A stretch of DNA of 59,235 nt from Nevskia sp. (GTDB lineage Bacteria > Pseudomonadota > Gammaproteobacteria > Nevskiales > Nevskiaceae). The first letter of the stretch is position 1; each line of letters starts with the position of its first letter. The notes beneath the pieces are model-generated. The model was not told where the DNA came from. It saw only the letters and a list, made by a program, of their open reading frames with translations, and made no database searches. Location: NCBI GenBank assembly GCA_031291075.1, contig JARLJS010000256.1, positions 1 to 59,235 on the forward strand. Reading direction: 5' to 3'. This document shows, in pieces, positions 17,319 to 25,852 of this stretch. The position numbers were made by a program, and so were the translations under genes.

Positions 17319-18766
17319 TGGCGGCACTCCGCCAGCTGCCCCAGCCGCAGCAACGCGCGCTCGATCACCGGCGTCCACATGCGCCCGCAGTTCAGGCGCA
17401 GGAAATTGCGATAGCGCCCGCTGGCCGAGAACAGCGGCCCCGGCGCGAAGTTCACCCCCTCGCCGATCGCCTTCTCGTACAGGGCCAGCGAGTCGGCCTT
17501 GCCCGGCAGCTCCACCCACACCACGAAGCCGCCGGCCGGCTGCGTGATGCGCGTCCCCGCCGGAAAATACTCGCGCACCGCCGCGCTCATGCGCGCCACC
17601 TGCTCCGCGTAGGCCCGGCGCAGCTTGAGCAGGTGCCGCTCGTACCCGCCGGAGCGGAGGATCTCGGCCAGCGCCTCCTGCAGCACCGCCGAGGTGGCCC
17701 CGGACGCGGCGAACTTGCGCAGGCGGATCTCCTCGGCGTAGCGGCCGCCGAACACCCAGCCGATGCGCGCCCCGGGCGCCAGCGTCTTGGTGAAGGACGA
17801 GCACAGGATGACATTGCCGCGCCGGTCGTAGGCCTTGGCCGGCAACGGCCGCGGCCCCGCGTGCTGCAGGTCGGCGTAGACGTCGTCCTCGATCAACACC
17901 ACTCCGCGTCGTTCGCACAGCTGCACCAGCCGGCGCTTTTCGGCCTCCGGCATGGCCCCGCCCATCGGGTTGCTGAAATTGGGGTTGATCAGGCAGACCT
18001 TCACGCTGCGCCCGGCGCGCGAGCCCAGCGCGGCTTCCAGGGCGTCGACCGACAGGCCGTCGCGCGGATGGGTGGCCACCTCCAGTGCCTTCAGCCCCTG
18101 CTTCTGCACGATCTGCAGGAAGCTGTAGTAGCAGGGCGATTCCACCGCGACCGCGTCGCCGGGCACGGTCACCGCCCGCAGCGCCAGGTTGAGCGCCTCG
18201 GTACAGCCGTTGGTAACCACCGCCTCGTCCGGCGCCACGGCGCAGCCGAGGTCGGCGTAGCGGGGGGGGTTGTGGTGGCGGAGGGCCTCGCGGCCGGCGT
18301 AGTGGTGGTTGCAGGCGCTGAGCAGCTCCGGATTGCGCCGCAGCGCGGCCGCAACCGCGCGCCGCATGCGCTGCGCCGGGAACCAGGCCGGATCGGGAAG
18401 GGCGGTGCCCAGCGGCGCGATGCCGGGGTCGAGGCTGGCGTCGAGCAGCCGCACCATGACGTTGTCGATGCCCACCGCCTTGGCCGCCGCGGAGGGGCGC
18501 GTCATCGCCGGCTCCTCCACCCGCAACGCGGCGGCGCGCACGAAATAGCCGGACTGCGGCCGCGCCTCCGCCAGCCCCCGGCTTTCCAGCGAGCGCAGCG
18601 CCGCGATGGCGGTGGTGGCGCTGACCCGCTTCTGGCTCGACAGGCGCCGCACCGAGGGCAGGCGCTCGCCCGGACGCAACTGACCGTTGCCGATCAGCTC
18701 CGACAGCTCCTCGGCAAGCCGGGCATAGATCGGTTCGGCTGTAGCGAGGGACTCCGGGTCGCGCAT
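17315..18766 (-). CDS. MocR-type regulator: GntR helix-turn-helix fused to a class I aminotransferase domain
   Basis: A 483-aa protein. Residues 1-75 form a GntR winged helix (PIYARLAEELSELI, RLPSVRRLSSQKRVS); residues ~110-480 form a fold-type I aminotransferase domain with NPNFSNPMGG, IEDDVYADL and the PLP lysine in SSFTKTLAPGARIGW. MocR proteins use PLP or its aldimine as effector; some control pyridoxal synthesis, others amino-acid or taurine use. The start at 18766 has GGAGG six bases upstream. It is divergent from a LysE-type exporter, which it probably controls through the palindromes in the shared intergenic region. The last codon lies within repeat family A. Confidence 0.88.
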   Translation of the reverse strand: MRDPESLATAEPIYARLAEELSELIGNGQLRPGERLPSVRRLSSQKRVSATTAIAALRSLESRGLAEARPQSGYFVRAAALRVEEPAMTRPSAAAKAVGIDNVMVRLLDASLDPGIAPLGTALPDPAWFPAQRMRRAVAAALRRNPELLSACNHHYAGREALRHHNPPRYADLGCAVAPDEAVVTNGCTEALNLALRAVTVPGDAVAVESPCYYSFLQIVQKQGLKALEVATHPRDGLSVDALEAALGSRAGRSVKVCLINPNFSNPMGGAMPEAEKRRLVQLCERRGVVLIEDDVYADLQHAGPRPLPAKAYDRRGNVILCSSFTKTLAPGARIGWVFGGRYAEEIRLRKFAASGATSAVLQEALAEILRSGGYERHLLKLRRAYAEQVARMSAAVREYFPAGTRITQPAGGFVVWVELPGKADSLALYEKAIGEGVNFAPGPLFSASGRYRNFLRLNCGRMWTPVIERALLRLGQLAECRQ

Positions 18767-18845
18767 GGATTGCCTCCGGCAAACGCTCATGATCCGTCAC
18801 GGCGGCGTCCCGGGTAAGCGACAGTTGCCGGCGACCCCGGGCAGC

Positions 18846-18896
18846 ACAGTTTACGGATACATAAACTGTACTGCATACAATACACAATGGTTGTAT
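18846..18896. promoter_or_regulatory. Operator region between MocR and LysE genes
   Basis: The divergent gap contains an inverted repeat of two 8-bp arms, ACAGTTTA (18846-18853) and TAAACTGT (18862-18869). It also has a second inverted repeat, ATACAA (18875-18880) and TTGTAT (18891-18896), with a possible -10 box TACAAT at 18876-18881. This AT-rich block is unlike its surroundings and is the natural binding site of the MocR protein. Confidence 0.5.
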
Positions 18897-18972
18897 CTGT
18901 TATCGCCGCTCACGGACCGCTATCGTGCCCACCGCGCCGATCCCCGGCGTCAACCGCAGGAAGGCACGCGAC

Positions 18973-19659
18973 ATGGCAAGCCCCGCATTGCTGCTCGCGC
19001 CGCTGGCGATGTTCATGCTGGTGGCCTCGATCACCCCCGGCCCCAACAACCTGATGCTGCTCAGCTCCGGCGTCCGGTTCGGCTTCAACCGCACCGTGCC
19101 GCACCTGCTGGGTATCGTCGGCGGCATGGCGCTGCTGCTGCTGGTCGCCTACGCCGGCGCGGCGGGGCTGATGCTGGCCCTGCCCTGGATCGGCCAGGCC
19201 ATGACGCTGGCCTGCTGCGCTTACCTGCTGTGGCTCGCCGGCGCGATGCTGCGCGTGGAGGCGCCGCGCAACGGCGGCGAGCCGGCGGCGGCGGCGCAAC
19301 CGCTGCGCGCCTCGGAGGCGGTACTGTTCCAGTTCGTCAATCCCAAGGCCTGGGCCATGGCGGTCGCGGCCTGCACCATGGCCGGCAAGCTGCCGCTGCC
19401 GGAAACGGCGAAGCTGGGCACCCTGCTGCTGGTCTGCAGCATCGTCAATCTGCCTTGCGTCTCGTTATGGGCGCTGTTCGGCAAATCGATGCGGCGTCAC
19501 CTCGATTCGCCGCGCGTGCGGCAGGCCTTCAACGGCGCCATGGCCGCACTGCTGCTGGCGACCGCGCTGTGGATGCTGTGGCCGCTGCTGGCCGGCATTC
19601 ATCTGCCTGCCACACAGGATGGTCCGCTGCTCGACCCGGCGGTGGCACTCGGCCGCTGA
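18973..19659 (+). CDS. LysE/RhtB family amino-acid exporter
   Basis: A 228-aa inner-membrane protein with six hydrophobic segments. The family signature at the N terminus is SITPGPNNLMLLSSGVRFG. The start at 18973 follows an AGGAAGG ribosome site; an upstream in-frame ATG at 18925 would add a charged, non-membrane tail. Members pump out lysine, arginine, threonine, homoserine or related metabolites. Divergence from a MocR regulator suggests that its substrate or a PLP adduct of it is the inducer; this is inference. Confidence 0.87.
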   Translation: MASPALLLAPLAMFMLVASITPGPNNLMLLSSGVRFGFNRTVPHLLGIVGGMALLLLVAYAGAAGLMLALPWIGQAMTLACCAYLLWLAGAMLRVEAPRNGGEPAAAAQPLRASEAVLFQFVNPKAWAMAVAACTMAGKLPLPETAKLGTLLLVCSIVNLPCVSLWALFGKSMRRHLDSPRVRQAFNGAMAALLLATALWMLWPLLAGIHLPATQDGPLLDPAVALGR

Positions 19660-19728
19660 CGGCGCGCGCCCTGTCGCCGACCGGGCGACAGGGGTATTCT
19701 TGGCGCCGGGTCCAACCGGGAGCACTGC

Positions 19729-20097
19729 ATGGATCGGGTCAAGCTGGCGGATTCCGCCGAGGTTCGCGAGGGCGCCGTGCATGCGGTCAAGGCCGAAGGC
19801 CGCTCCATCCTGCTCAGCCGGGTCGGCGGCAAGGTCTGCGCGGTCGAGAACAGGTGCCCGCATTTCGGCCTGCCGCTGGCCCGCGGCAAGGTCGCCGACG
19901 GCACCATCCGCTGCCCCTTCCACGGCTCCCGCTTCGACCTCTGCAGCGGGGAGAACCTCGACTGGGTCAAGTCGGTCGGCGGGCTGCCACTGCCGGAGTG
20001 GAGCCGCGGCCTGGTAGCCCTGGGCAAACAGCCGACGCCGCTGCGCCGCTTCGAGGTCAACGAGGAAAACGGCGCGGTATTCCTGCAGCAGCCGTAA
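19729..20097 (+). CDS. Rieske [2Fe-2S] protein
   Basis: A 122-aa soluble ferredoxin of the Rieske type. The cluster ligands are visible as CPH (ENRCPHFGLPL) and CPFH (IRCPFHGSRFDL), 19 residues apart (CxH and CxxH). There is no signal peptide or membrane helix, so it resembles the ferredoxin components of dioxygenases or the small subunit of assimilatory nitrite reductases. No oxygenase partner is adjacent. Upstream is the LysE gene, 69 bases away; downstream a REP palindrome separates it from a convergent gene. Confidence 0.88.
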   Translation: MDRVKLADSAEVREGAVHAVKAEGRSILLSRVGGKVCAVENRCPHFGLPLARGKVADGTIRCPFHGSRFDLCSGENLDWVKSVGGLPLPEWSRGLVALGKQPTPLRRFEVNEENGAVFLQQP

Positions 20098-20210
20098 GCG
20101 CCGCACGCCACCACCCGGAGTACATGCGGCGAATGCCGTCGAGACTGACGCATCGCCGACATCGACGGATCCAGGCCGGGGTGAAGTTTCTTCAGGGAAG
20201 ATCTGATCAA

Positions 20211-20240
20211 TCGTCACCCCGGCGAAAGCCGGGGTCCGGG
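20211..20240. repeat. REP-type palindrome
   Basis: The sequence CGTCACCCCGGCGAAAGCCG followed by GGGTCC forms a short stable hairpin and belongs to the GTCACCCCGGC family seen again at 53815-53896 and, in diverged form, at 59139-59225. It lies between convergent genes and probably helps end both transcripts. Confidence 0.6.
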
Positions 20241-20274
20241 GCCAACGCAGCGCCAAAGTAATGGTCAACAGACC

Positions 20275-21345
20275 CTAGCGTCCCCCTTCGCGACGTTCCT
20301 CCGGACGCGATTGCTGCGGCGGCGGATGCGGCGCCGCCTGCGGCTGCGGCATGCGCGGCTGCTCGAAGTGCGGCGCGGGCGGAGCCTGCGCATGCGGCGG
20401 CTGCGCATAGGCGGGCTGCGGACGCGGTTGCGGCGGCGCCTGGTAGTGGGGCTGCTGCTGCATTTGATAGCGCGGTTGCTGCGGGACCTGGTAATGAGGC
20501 TGGGCCTGCGGCTGCCGGACCTGTGGCGCGGGCGGCTGCCCCGCGATCGGCGTGTGCTGCGCCGAGGCCGGCATCTGCGGGTGCTGCGCGTTGGCGGGAG
20601 CGCCGCCCGGCGCGGGATGGCGCGGCGCGTTGAACGGCACGGCGCTGCCGCGCGACACTGCGCCGGCCTCGTGGAACCCACCCGGCCGCGGCGTCGCGAA
20701 CACCGCCGGCCGGCCATGGTTGACCGAGGCGAGCTGCGAGCGGTCGCTGCGCGCGGCCTGCTCGTGCTGCACCTGGTTGGCGGTCGGCTCGAAGTGACGC
20801 TCGTGCTCCGCCTCGCGCTCCTGCTGGCTCGGCTGCGCCGCGGTGCCGCCGGTGCCGCCGTTGTAGCTGACACGGTTGACGGTGACGTTGTTCACCACCG
20901 TGGTGTTGTAGGTGTTGTGGATCTCGGCCTGGTTGACGTTGCTGACCGCGCGGTTGTAGTTGAACTCGCCGTCGCGCCAGTAGCCGCCCTGGTAACCCAC
21001 GCCGGTGTAGCCGTAACCGTAGTTGACGCCGCCGTAGAAGCCGACGTGAGGCCCCCAGTAACCGGCGTGCCAGGCGTAAAGCCCCTCGCTCCAGCCCCAG
21101 TAGCCGGGCGTCCACAACAGGCCCGGCGCTGGCGCCAGCACCCAGGTACCGGGCACCCAGTAGTAGCCGTAAGGGCCGTAGGCCCAATAGCCCGGCGTCC
21201 AGATGTAGCCCGGCGCGGGACAGACCGGTTGCGCGTACACCGGCAGGGCCGGTGGCGCGATGTTGATGGAAATGAATACGCCCGCCTGGCCGGCGAGCGG
21301 CACCAGCACCAGCGCGAGCAGCAGCAAGCGGATCCGCGCGATCAT
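20275..21345 (-). CDS. YXWGXW-repeat secreted protein, Pro/Gln-rich
   Basis: A 356-aa exported protein. A signal peptide (IARIRLLLLALVLVPLAGQA) is followed by five or six aromatic repeats such as YIWTPGYWAYGPYGYYWVPG and WVLAPAPGLLWTPGYWGW (residues ~45-125), an Asn/Val-rich segment, and a disordered C-terminal half rich in Pro, Gln, His and Ala. YXWGXW proteins are common in proteobacteria and have no firmly assigned role; envelope or surface association is assumed. Its stop is 30-60 bases from the REP element. Confidence 0.85.
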   Translation of the reverse strand: MIARIRLLLLALVLVPLAGQAGVFISINIAPPALPVYAQPVCPAPGYIWTPGYWAYGPYGYYWVPGTWVLAPAPGLLWTPGYWGWSEGLYAWHAGYWGPHVGFYGGVNYGYGYTGVGYQGGYWRDGEFNYNRAVSNVNQAEIHNTYNTTVVNNVTVNRVSYNGGTGGTAAQPSQQEREAEHERHFEPTANQVQHEQAARSDRSQLASVNHGRPAVFATPRPGGFHEAGAVSRGSAVPFNAPRHPAPGGAPANAQHPQMPASAQHTPIAGQPPAPQVRQPQAQPHYQVPQQPRYQMQQQPHYQAPPQPRPQPAYAQPPHAQAPPAPHFEQPRMPQPQAAPHPPPQQSRPEERREGGR

Positions 21346-21534
21346 GACGCTGCACCTCGAGGCGGCCCGTCGTGACGCCGTGGCCGTTTCGTTTCCGTGG
21401 CGATCCCACGCCGGCCCACCTTAGACAGCGGCGACTGAATCGAAGATGAACAAGGTTCCCTGGCGGCGCGGATTGACGCCGGTCGGCCCTGCGTGCCAGC
21501 GTGCGGCACCGCATCGCTTCGCCTGGGAGGGCCC

Positions 21535-22020
21535 ATGAGATTTCCCCGTCGTCCGGCGGCGCACGCCGCCGCGTTGTTGCTGGCCGTCGCAAGCGTGCCC
21601 GTGGGCGCCGCCACCGACAACGCCACCGCCCGGCACCTGGTGTCGATGGGCCAGCAGTGGGCGAGCGCGTGGAACGCCGGGCAAATCGACCAGGCCGCCG
21701 CGTTGTATGCCCAGGACGCCGTGTTCCTCGGCGCCGACGGCGCCCGGGTGACCGGCCAGGCCGCGATCCGCGACCTGTTCGCCAGGACCCTGGCCGTGAA
21801 CAAACCGCACATCGCGCTGCGCAGCCTGGCCGCCGAGCGTTCCGGCAACCTCGCCTACGACAGCGGCGACTACCGCGAGACCATCGTGTCGGGCGGCACC
21901 TCGCGGGACCTGCAGGGCAACTACCTGATCGTGTTCCGCAAGCGCGGGGAGCGCTGGCTGATCGTGCAGCAGGTGTGGACCGAGGCGCTTGCGCCGGCAT
22001 CGCCGCTGCCGGGAAAATAG
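21535..22020 (+). CDS. Exported SnoaL-like (NTF2 fold) protein, SgcJ/EcaC type
   Basis: A 161-aa protein with a signal peptide ending near residue 26 (PRRPAAHAAALLLAVASVPV, then GAATD) and one NTF2-like domain. Typical features are WASAWNAGQIDQAAALYAQDAVFL, the GQAAIRDLF helix and the C-terminal strands LQGNYLIVFRKRGERWLIVQ. The family contains isomerases, hydrolases and pure binding proteins. The start at 21535 follows GGGAGG. It is divergent from the YXWGXW gene, and 41 bases upstream of a putative lipoprotein. Confidence 0.8.
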   Translation: MRFPRRPAAHAAALLLAVASVPVGAATDNATARHLVSMGQQWASAWNAGQIDQAAALYAQDAVFLGADGARVTGQAAIRDLFARTLAVNKPHIALRSLAAERSGNLAYDSGDYRETIVSGGTSRDLQGNYLIVFRKRGERWLIVQQVWTEALAPASPLPGK

Positions 22021-22061
22021 GATATTGGGACCCTGGCGTCCCGCTCCCCTCAAGAAAAATC

Positions 22062-22982
22062 ATGCAAGCTCACGGCTCATTGCAGAACGTTTCCAAGGCA
22101 TTCGCCTTCACCGCGACAATCTGGCTGACCGCTTGCGGCGGCAGTGGCGGAAGCAGCATCAGCGGGAGCGGCAGCAGCGGCGGCGGACCCGCGCCGGTGC
22201 TGGCGGGAACCTTCACCATATTCGGTGCCAGCAAGCACGTCGTCACGTCCGGCAGCGCTGGCGATAACGTATTCGGCGCGGTCGATACGGTTGGCAACGG
22301 CTTCTTTGCGGACATGGGCTCGACCAGCCCGGCCCCCAGCATCTTCGCCTTCGCCACCGCCTCCAGCAACGGCGCGGTCAACGGATTCTTCCATGCCTAC
22401 GCCGCGAACGGCGGCAACCTGGGCAGCGGGACGACGCTCGTCAACGGCCTTATATCCGGGACGGTGGCGACCGTTTCGGGCAATACCCAGGCGAGCCTCA
22501 CCTATACGGCCAGCAGTTTCAGCAACACAGCGACTCTGGTGTTGGACAACCCGCCGCAGGCCAAGGCGACGTTAGCCGCCGCCGCGGGGACCTATTCCGC
22601 CCCGAGCAACACCCCGCTGAGCGGAATCTCGGCCATCGCCAGCGGCGCGTGGCCCAACGCTTCCGCCGCCACTTATACCGTGACCCTGTCCGGTACTGGC
22701 TCGATCCAGGTGACGAGCAGCGCCGGTTGTGCCTTCACCGGAACAGCGACTGCCGACTCGACCTACAACACCTTCGCGCTAAGCCTCAATGCCCCTGCGG
22801 GTTGCAACGGCAACTCGGTCACATTGAACGGGCTCGCCATATACCTTCCCAGGTCGGGGCACGCCTCGCCGCTTACCGGCAGTGCCCTGACGAATGATGC
22901 ATTGGTGCTTGAACTGGACGATTCGATCACTTCGCTGAGCCCGCAATACGCCCTTGCGATGGTCGCCACCCGCACCCAGTAG
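22062..22982 (+). CDS. Putative lipoprotein, Gly/Ser-rich, unknown function
   Basis: A 306-aa protein. A hydrophobic N-terminal helix ends with a lipobox LTAC followed by a low-complexity Gly/Ser linker (residues ~26-45). The remainder is rich in Ala, Ser, Thr, Gly and Asn with alternating hydrophobic residues, as in beta-sandwich or beta-propeller surface proteins. Only two cysteines follow (SAGCAFTG, PAGCNGNS), perhaps a disulfide. I do not recognise the family. The codon use and low Lys/Arg content fit a secreted protein. Confidence 0.7.
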   Translation: MQAHGSLQNVSKAFAFTATIWLTACGGSGGSSISGSGSSGGGPAPVLAGTFTIFGASKHVVTSGSAGDNVFGAVDTVGNGFFADMGSTSPAPSIFAFATASSNGAVNGFFHAYAANGGNLGSGTTLVNGLISGTVATVSGNTQASLTYTASSFSNTATLVLDNPPQAKATLAAAAGTYSAPSNTPLSGISAIASGAWPNASAATYTVTLSGTGSIQVTSSAGCAFTGTATADSTYNTFALSLNAPAGCNGNSVTLNGLAIYLPRSGHASPLTGSALTNDALVLELDDSITSLSPQYALAMVATRTQ

Positions 22983-22994
22983 GACCGCGCCGGC

Positions 22995-23384
22995 TTATCC
23001 CAGCCGCACGCGGCGGTCGACGATGTGCCAGCGCTGCTGGCCCCCCTTCTGCTCCGGCGGCTTGTTCTCCACCCGCTGACGCGCCTCGCGCAGGATGCGC
23101 TCCTGCTCGGCGTGCACCTGCGGATCGACGTCGACACCGTCGAGCCAGGACTTGCCGGTCGCGGTGAGGGTGACGGAGGGATTGCGGTGATCCGGGTCCA
23201 GCATCAGCGAGCCGTCCTCCAGCATCTCGTTGAGGCCGTTGGACAGGTCGTCGCCGCGCAGCCCGAGCTGCGTCCAGGCCACCATCAGCACGTTCAGCAG
23301 CACCGGCGAGCCCACCTTGTCCGCGTGGCACTGCCGGAAGATTTCGAGGATGGCGGTCTTGCGTGTGATTGAGGTGATGGTCAT
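22995..23384 (-). CDS. Small winged-helix-like protein, tandem paralogue A
   Basis: A 129-aa cytoplasmic protein of unknown family. The N-terminal segment (SITRKTAILEIFRQC), the central pair of helices (LMVAWTQLGLRGDDLSNGL, then EMLEDGSLML) and a beta-type VTLTATGKSWLDG look like a winged helix. It aligns throughout with the next gene. The start at 23384 is chosen to match that paralogue; an ATG two codons upstream is possible. The C terminus is basic and Gln-rich. DNA or protein binding is suspected, not shown. Confidence 0.7.
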   Translation of the reverse strand: MTITSITRKTAILEIFRQCHADKVGSPVLLNVLMVAWTQLGLRGDDLSNGLNEMLEDGSLMLDPDHRNPSVTLTATGKSWLDGVDVDPQVHAEQERILREARQRVENKPPEQKGGQQRWHIVDRRVRLG

Positions 23385-23484
23385 GCTCATTTCCACGTTC
23401 TCTCGTCCTTGAGACCGTACCACTATACAAAATGGGAAGTTCCCGGACGCCGCGCCGCAGATTGAAAGTTGGAACCGGCGCGGA

Positions 23485-23925
23485 TCAGAGCGTGCTGCTG
23501 CGGCGGTCGTTGCGGCGTCGGCCGCGCGGCCGCTCCGGCGGCGGCGCGGCCACCGGGACCACCGGCTTGCCGGTCTTGGCCGCCGCGGCCCGCGCCAGCA
23601 TGCGCGAACGCACCGCGCGCAGGATGCGGTTCTGCTCCCGCCGCGCCAGCGAGTCGCGGATGCCGGTGGGACCGTCCAGCCACTCTTCGCCGGCGGCGGT
23701 CAGCCGCAGCACTGAATCGCTTTCGCTGCCCACCAGGCACAGGCTGCCTTCCTGCAACAGTTCGTCGATGCCGGCCTCCAGGTCGTCCTGGCGCAGCCCC
23801 ACGTCGAGCCACGCATCCATGATGGCCGACCTGGGAATCTGCGCGCTGGCCCAGTGCACACGGCAATCGCGGAAAATATGCAGTATCGCCGTCTTGCGGG
23901 TCGCCGCCGTAACCGCGAGTGTCAT
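23485..23925 (-). CDS. Small winged-helix-like protein, tandem paralogue B
   Basis: A 146-aa protein homologous to the gene 100 bases downstream: TAATRKTAILHIFRDC, AWLDVGLRQDDLEAGIDELL, QEGSLCLV, VLRLTAAGEEWLDG. It has a longer basic, proline- and arginine-rich tail (RPRGRRRNDRRSSTL) suggestive of nucleic-acid binding. The order on the minus strand is B then A. I know no characterised member. Their tandem arrangement indicates an old duplication rather than a recent one. Confidence 0.7.
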   Translation of the reverse strand: MTLAVTAATRKTAILHIFRDCRVHWASAQIPRSAIMDAWLDVGLRQDDLEAGIDELLQEGSLCLVGSESDSVLRLTAAGEEWLDGPTGIRDSLARREQNRILRAVRSRMLARAAAAKTGKPVVPVAAPPPERPRGRRRNDRRSSTL

Positions 23926-24148
23926 AATCGATGTCTACCGCTGCTTGTTGTCTGTCGTCACCCCAACTGCGCCGCTACTATGCGATGAGCGTCTTGCGGC
24001 GTGCAGGGTCGCGGCGTGGAAATTTTTGCCTAGTCGCCGGGGCCGAGCGACGGAAGGCGCGCCAGCATAGCCTGAACGGCGCGACATGTCCGCGCCGCGC
24101 TGACCGTGTCTCCGCACTGTCCTGAAACGTTCACAGAGGGGTCCCGCC

Positions 24149-24700
24149 GTGCAGCCGCTGCCGCGCGAATTCTATGACCGCGACACGATCCAGGTCGCGC
24201 GCGAGCTGCTTGGCAAGTACCTGGTGATGCGCCGCGGCGGCGGCGAGCGCGTCGGCCGCATCGTGGAAACGGAAGCCTACCTGGGGCCGCACGACCTCGC
24301 GGCCCATTCGTCGAAGGGCCGCACGCCGCGCACCGAGGTGATGTTCGGTCCGCCGGGGCACGCCTATGTGTACCTGATCTACGGCATGCACCACTGCGTG
24401 AACGTGGTCACCCAGGCCGAAGGCCATGCCTCCGCCGTGCTGCTGCGGGCGCTGGAGCCGGTGCGCAACCTGGAAGCGCGCTGCCAGGGCCCGGGCCTGC
24501 TGTGCAAGGCGATGGGGATCGACCGGCGGCTCAACGGCCACGACCTGGTCAGCGAGGATTTCTTCATCGCCGAGCCGGAGCAGCCACAGCGCATCGCGAT
24601 CGTGCGGCGGCCGCGCATCGGCGTCGACTACGCCGGCCACTGGGCCAAGCGGCTGCTGCGCTTCTACATCCGGGACAACCCCTGCGTGTCGCGGCGCTGA
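24149..24700 (+). CDS. mpg: DNA-3-methyladenine glycosylase (AAG/Mpg family)
   Basis: A 183-aa protein of the AAG family, which removes alkylated and deaminated purines in base-excision repair. The general-base glutamate is in VETEAYLGPHDLAAHS, the intercalating tyrosine region in YVYLIYGMHHCVNVV, and GPGLLCKAMGI and DLVSEDFFI complete the family pattern. The start is GTG at 24149 behind GAGGGG. Length is close to the usual ~190-210 residues. No repair gene is adjacent; an Fpg/Nei glycosylase occurs at the other end of the window. Confidence 0.9.
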   Translation: MQPLPREFYDRDTIQVARELLGKYLVMRRGGGERVGRIVETEAYLGPHDLAAHSSKGRTPRTEVMFGPPGHAYVYLIYGMHHCVNVVTQAEGHASAVLLRALEPVRNLEARCQGPGLLCKAMGIDRRLNGHDLVSEDFFIAEPEQPQRIAIVRRPRIGVDYAGHWAKRLLRFYIRDNPCVSRR

Positions 24701-24719
24701 GCGGCCGTTGCGTTGCGGG

Positions 24720-25157
24720 TCAAATCTTGGTGCACAGGCCGTACACGTCCGCCACGTGCTCGGTCTGGTGCTGCAGCGGCGTGGACAGGTCGCATCTGAG
24801 GCTGAGCTGGGGCGGCGGATAGTCCAGCTTGGCCATGCCGTAGCCCACGTAGGTGTGGCCCTGGTAGCTGATGCACAAGGTCCAGGCCGCGTAACGCGGG
24901 TTGGGATACACCCACTCCGGCTGCCGCGTCTCCGGCAACTCGAAGGCGCCGCCGAGAAACACCAGTGCATCGCGCGGGGTGTCGCCGCACTGGCCCGGCC
25001 GCTCGCCCTGGGTCACGAACAGCTGCGCCCCCGACACCGGCTGGCCATGATCCAGCAGCCGGCCCTGCAGCTGCGGGCTGACGCGCGCCATGGTCATGTA
25101 GCAGCCGGACAGGCATGCCGCCAGCGCCAACGGACCCGCCAGGGCCGTGCTCCGCAT
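24720..25157 (-). CDS. Putative lipoprotein, unknown function
   Basis: A 145-aa protein with a signal sequence ending in the lipobox LSGC (residues ~15-18). The mature part has four further cysteines (QCGD, LCISY, RCDLS, LCTKI), consistent with two disulfides in the periplasm, and no recognised domain. The start at 25157 places the lipobox correctly. It is convergent with the glycosylase gene and divergent from the amidohydrolase-like gene. I cannot assign a function. Confidence 0.65.
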   Translation of the reverse strand: MRSTALAGPLALAACLSGCYMTMARVSPQLQGRLLDHGQPVSGAQLFVTQGERPGQCGDTPRDALVFLGGAFELPETRQPEWVYPNPRYAAWTLCISYQGHTYVGYGMAKLDYPPPQLSLRCDLSTPLQHQTEHVADVYGLCTKI

Positions 25158-25349
25158 AGGGTCGATACTCCGATCAGGGTGGCGCACATCGTAATGCCGA
25201 TGGCGCATCGGGCGCCATCCGCCGCGGCGATCCCGTCCCCGCCGGGCACCGGCTCGTCACCGGGCCCGACCGGTTCGCCACATTCCGTTGGCCGGGGGCG
25301 CGCAACCAACCTAACCTGCGCCTGACGCCGGCACAGCCCAGGTACTGCC

Positions 25350-25838
25350 ATGAAGCAGCTCAGCTCCGCCCTGTCGATCCTCGTTCTCTGCGCACCGGTG
25401 CTGCTCCCCGCACGCAGCCTCGCCCAGGCCGCCCCCGGCGACGACAAGTCGCCCGCCTTCACCATCGTCGGCGCCCGCGTCTACGACGGCGAGCGCTGGC
25501 TGCCCGCCGGCACCCAGGTGCGGGTACAGCGCGGCCTGGTCTTCGCCGTCGGTCCCGACGTGGGGGTGGCGCGCGGCGCCACCGTCATCGACGCCACCGG
25601 CAAGACCCTGCTGCCCGAGCAGACCGACGGCGACACCGGCGACGGCCGCGCGGCGGCTCCCTCGCCGGCGGAACGGCTGCAGAGCGGCCGCGGGGCCATC
25701 GTCGCCGGGGCCCACGCCGACCTGCGCCTGGTCGACGGCGACGCCAGCCAGTCCTGGGCGAGCCTGGGCGGCATCATCGCCCGATGGAAGAACGGCATCC
25801 TGGTCAACCACCGAGGCGCGGCGATGCCGCGCCTCTAG
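25350..25838 (+). CDS. Amidohydrolase-like shell lacking the catalytic barrel (in-frame remnant?)
   Basis: A 162-aa exported protein. After a signal peptide (KQLSSALSILVLCAPVLLPA) it shows the N-terminal composite-domain strands of an amidohydrolase: FTIVGARVYDGERWLPAGTQ and VIDATGKTLLP. It then jumps to what is normally the C-terminal end of the same enzymes: IVAGAHADLRLVDGD and GGIIARWKNGILVNHRG. The ~300 residues between, with the HxH, Lys, two His and Asp of the metal site, are absent. The reading frame is intact across the junction. It is either a decayed gene after an in-frame deletion or a reused small beta-sandwich domain. No catalysis is expected. Confidence 0.7.
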   Translation: MKQLSSALSILVLCAPVLLPARSLAQAAPGDDKSPAFTIVGARVYDGERWLPAGTQVRVQRGLVFAVGPDVGVARGATVIDATGKTLLPEQTDGDTGDGRAAAPSPAERLQSGRGAIVAGAHADLRLVDGDASQSWASLGGIIARWKNGILVNHRGAAMPRL

Positions 25839-25852
25839 AGCGCTTTCAGCTC

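Noticed and set aside
17277-18887. 536-aa minus-strand frame overlapping the MocR gene
   Set aside because: Low-complexity Arg/Gly/Ala translation; the MocR frame on the same strand has all family motifs.
20311-20560. Repetitive CGG/CTG-rich stretch as a CRISPR-like or tandem repeat
   Set aside because: It is the coding sequence of the Pro/Gln-rich tail of the YXWGXW protein; repeat units are irregular and in frame.
20207-22063. 618-aa minus-strand frame spanning YXWGXW and SnoaL-like genes
   Set aside because: It crosses two real genes in the wrong frame and shows only Arg/Ala/Pro low complexity.
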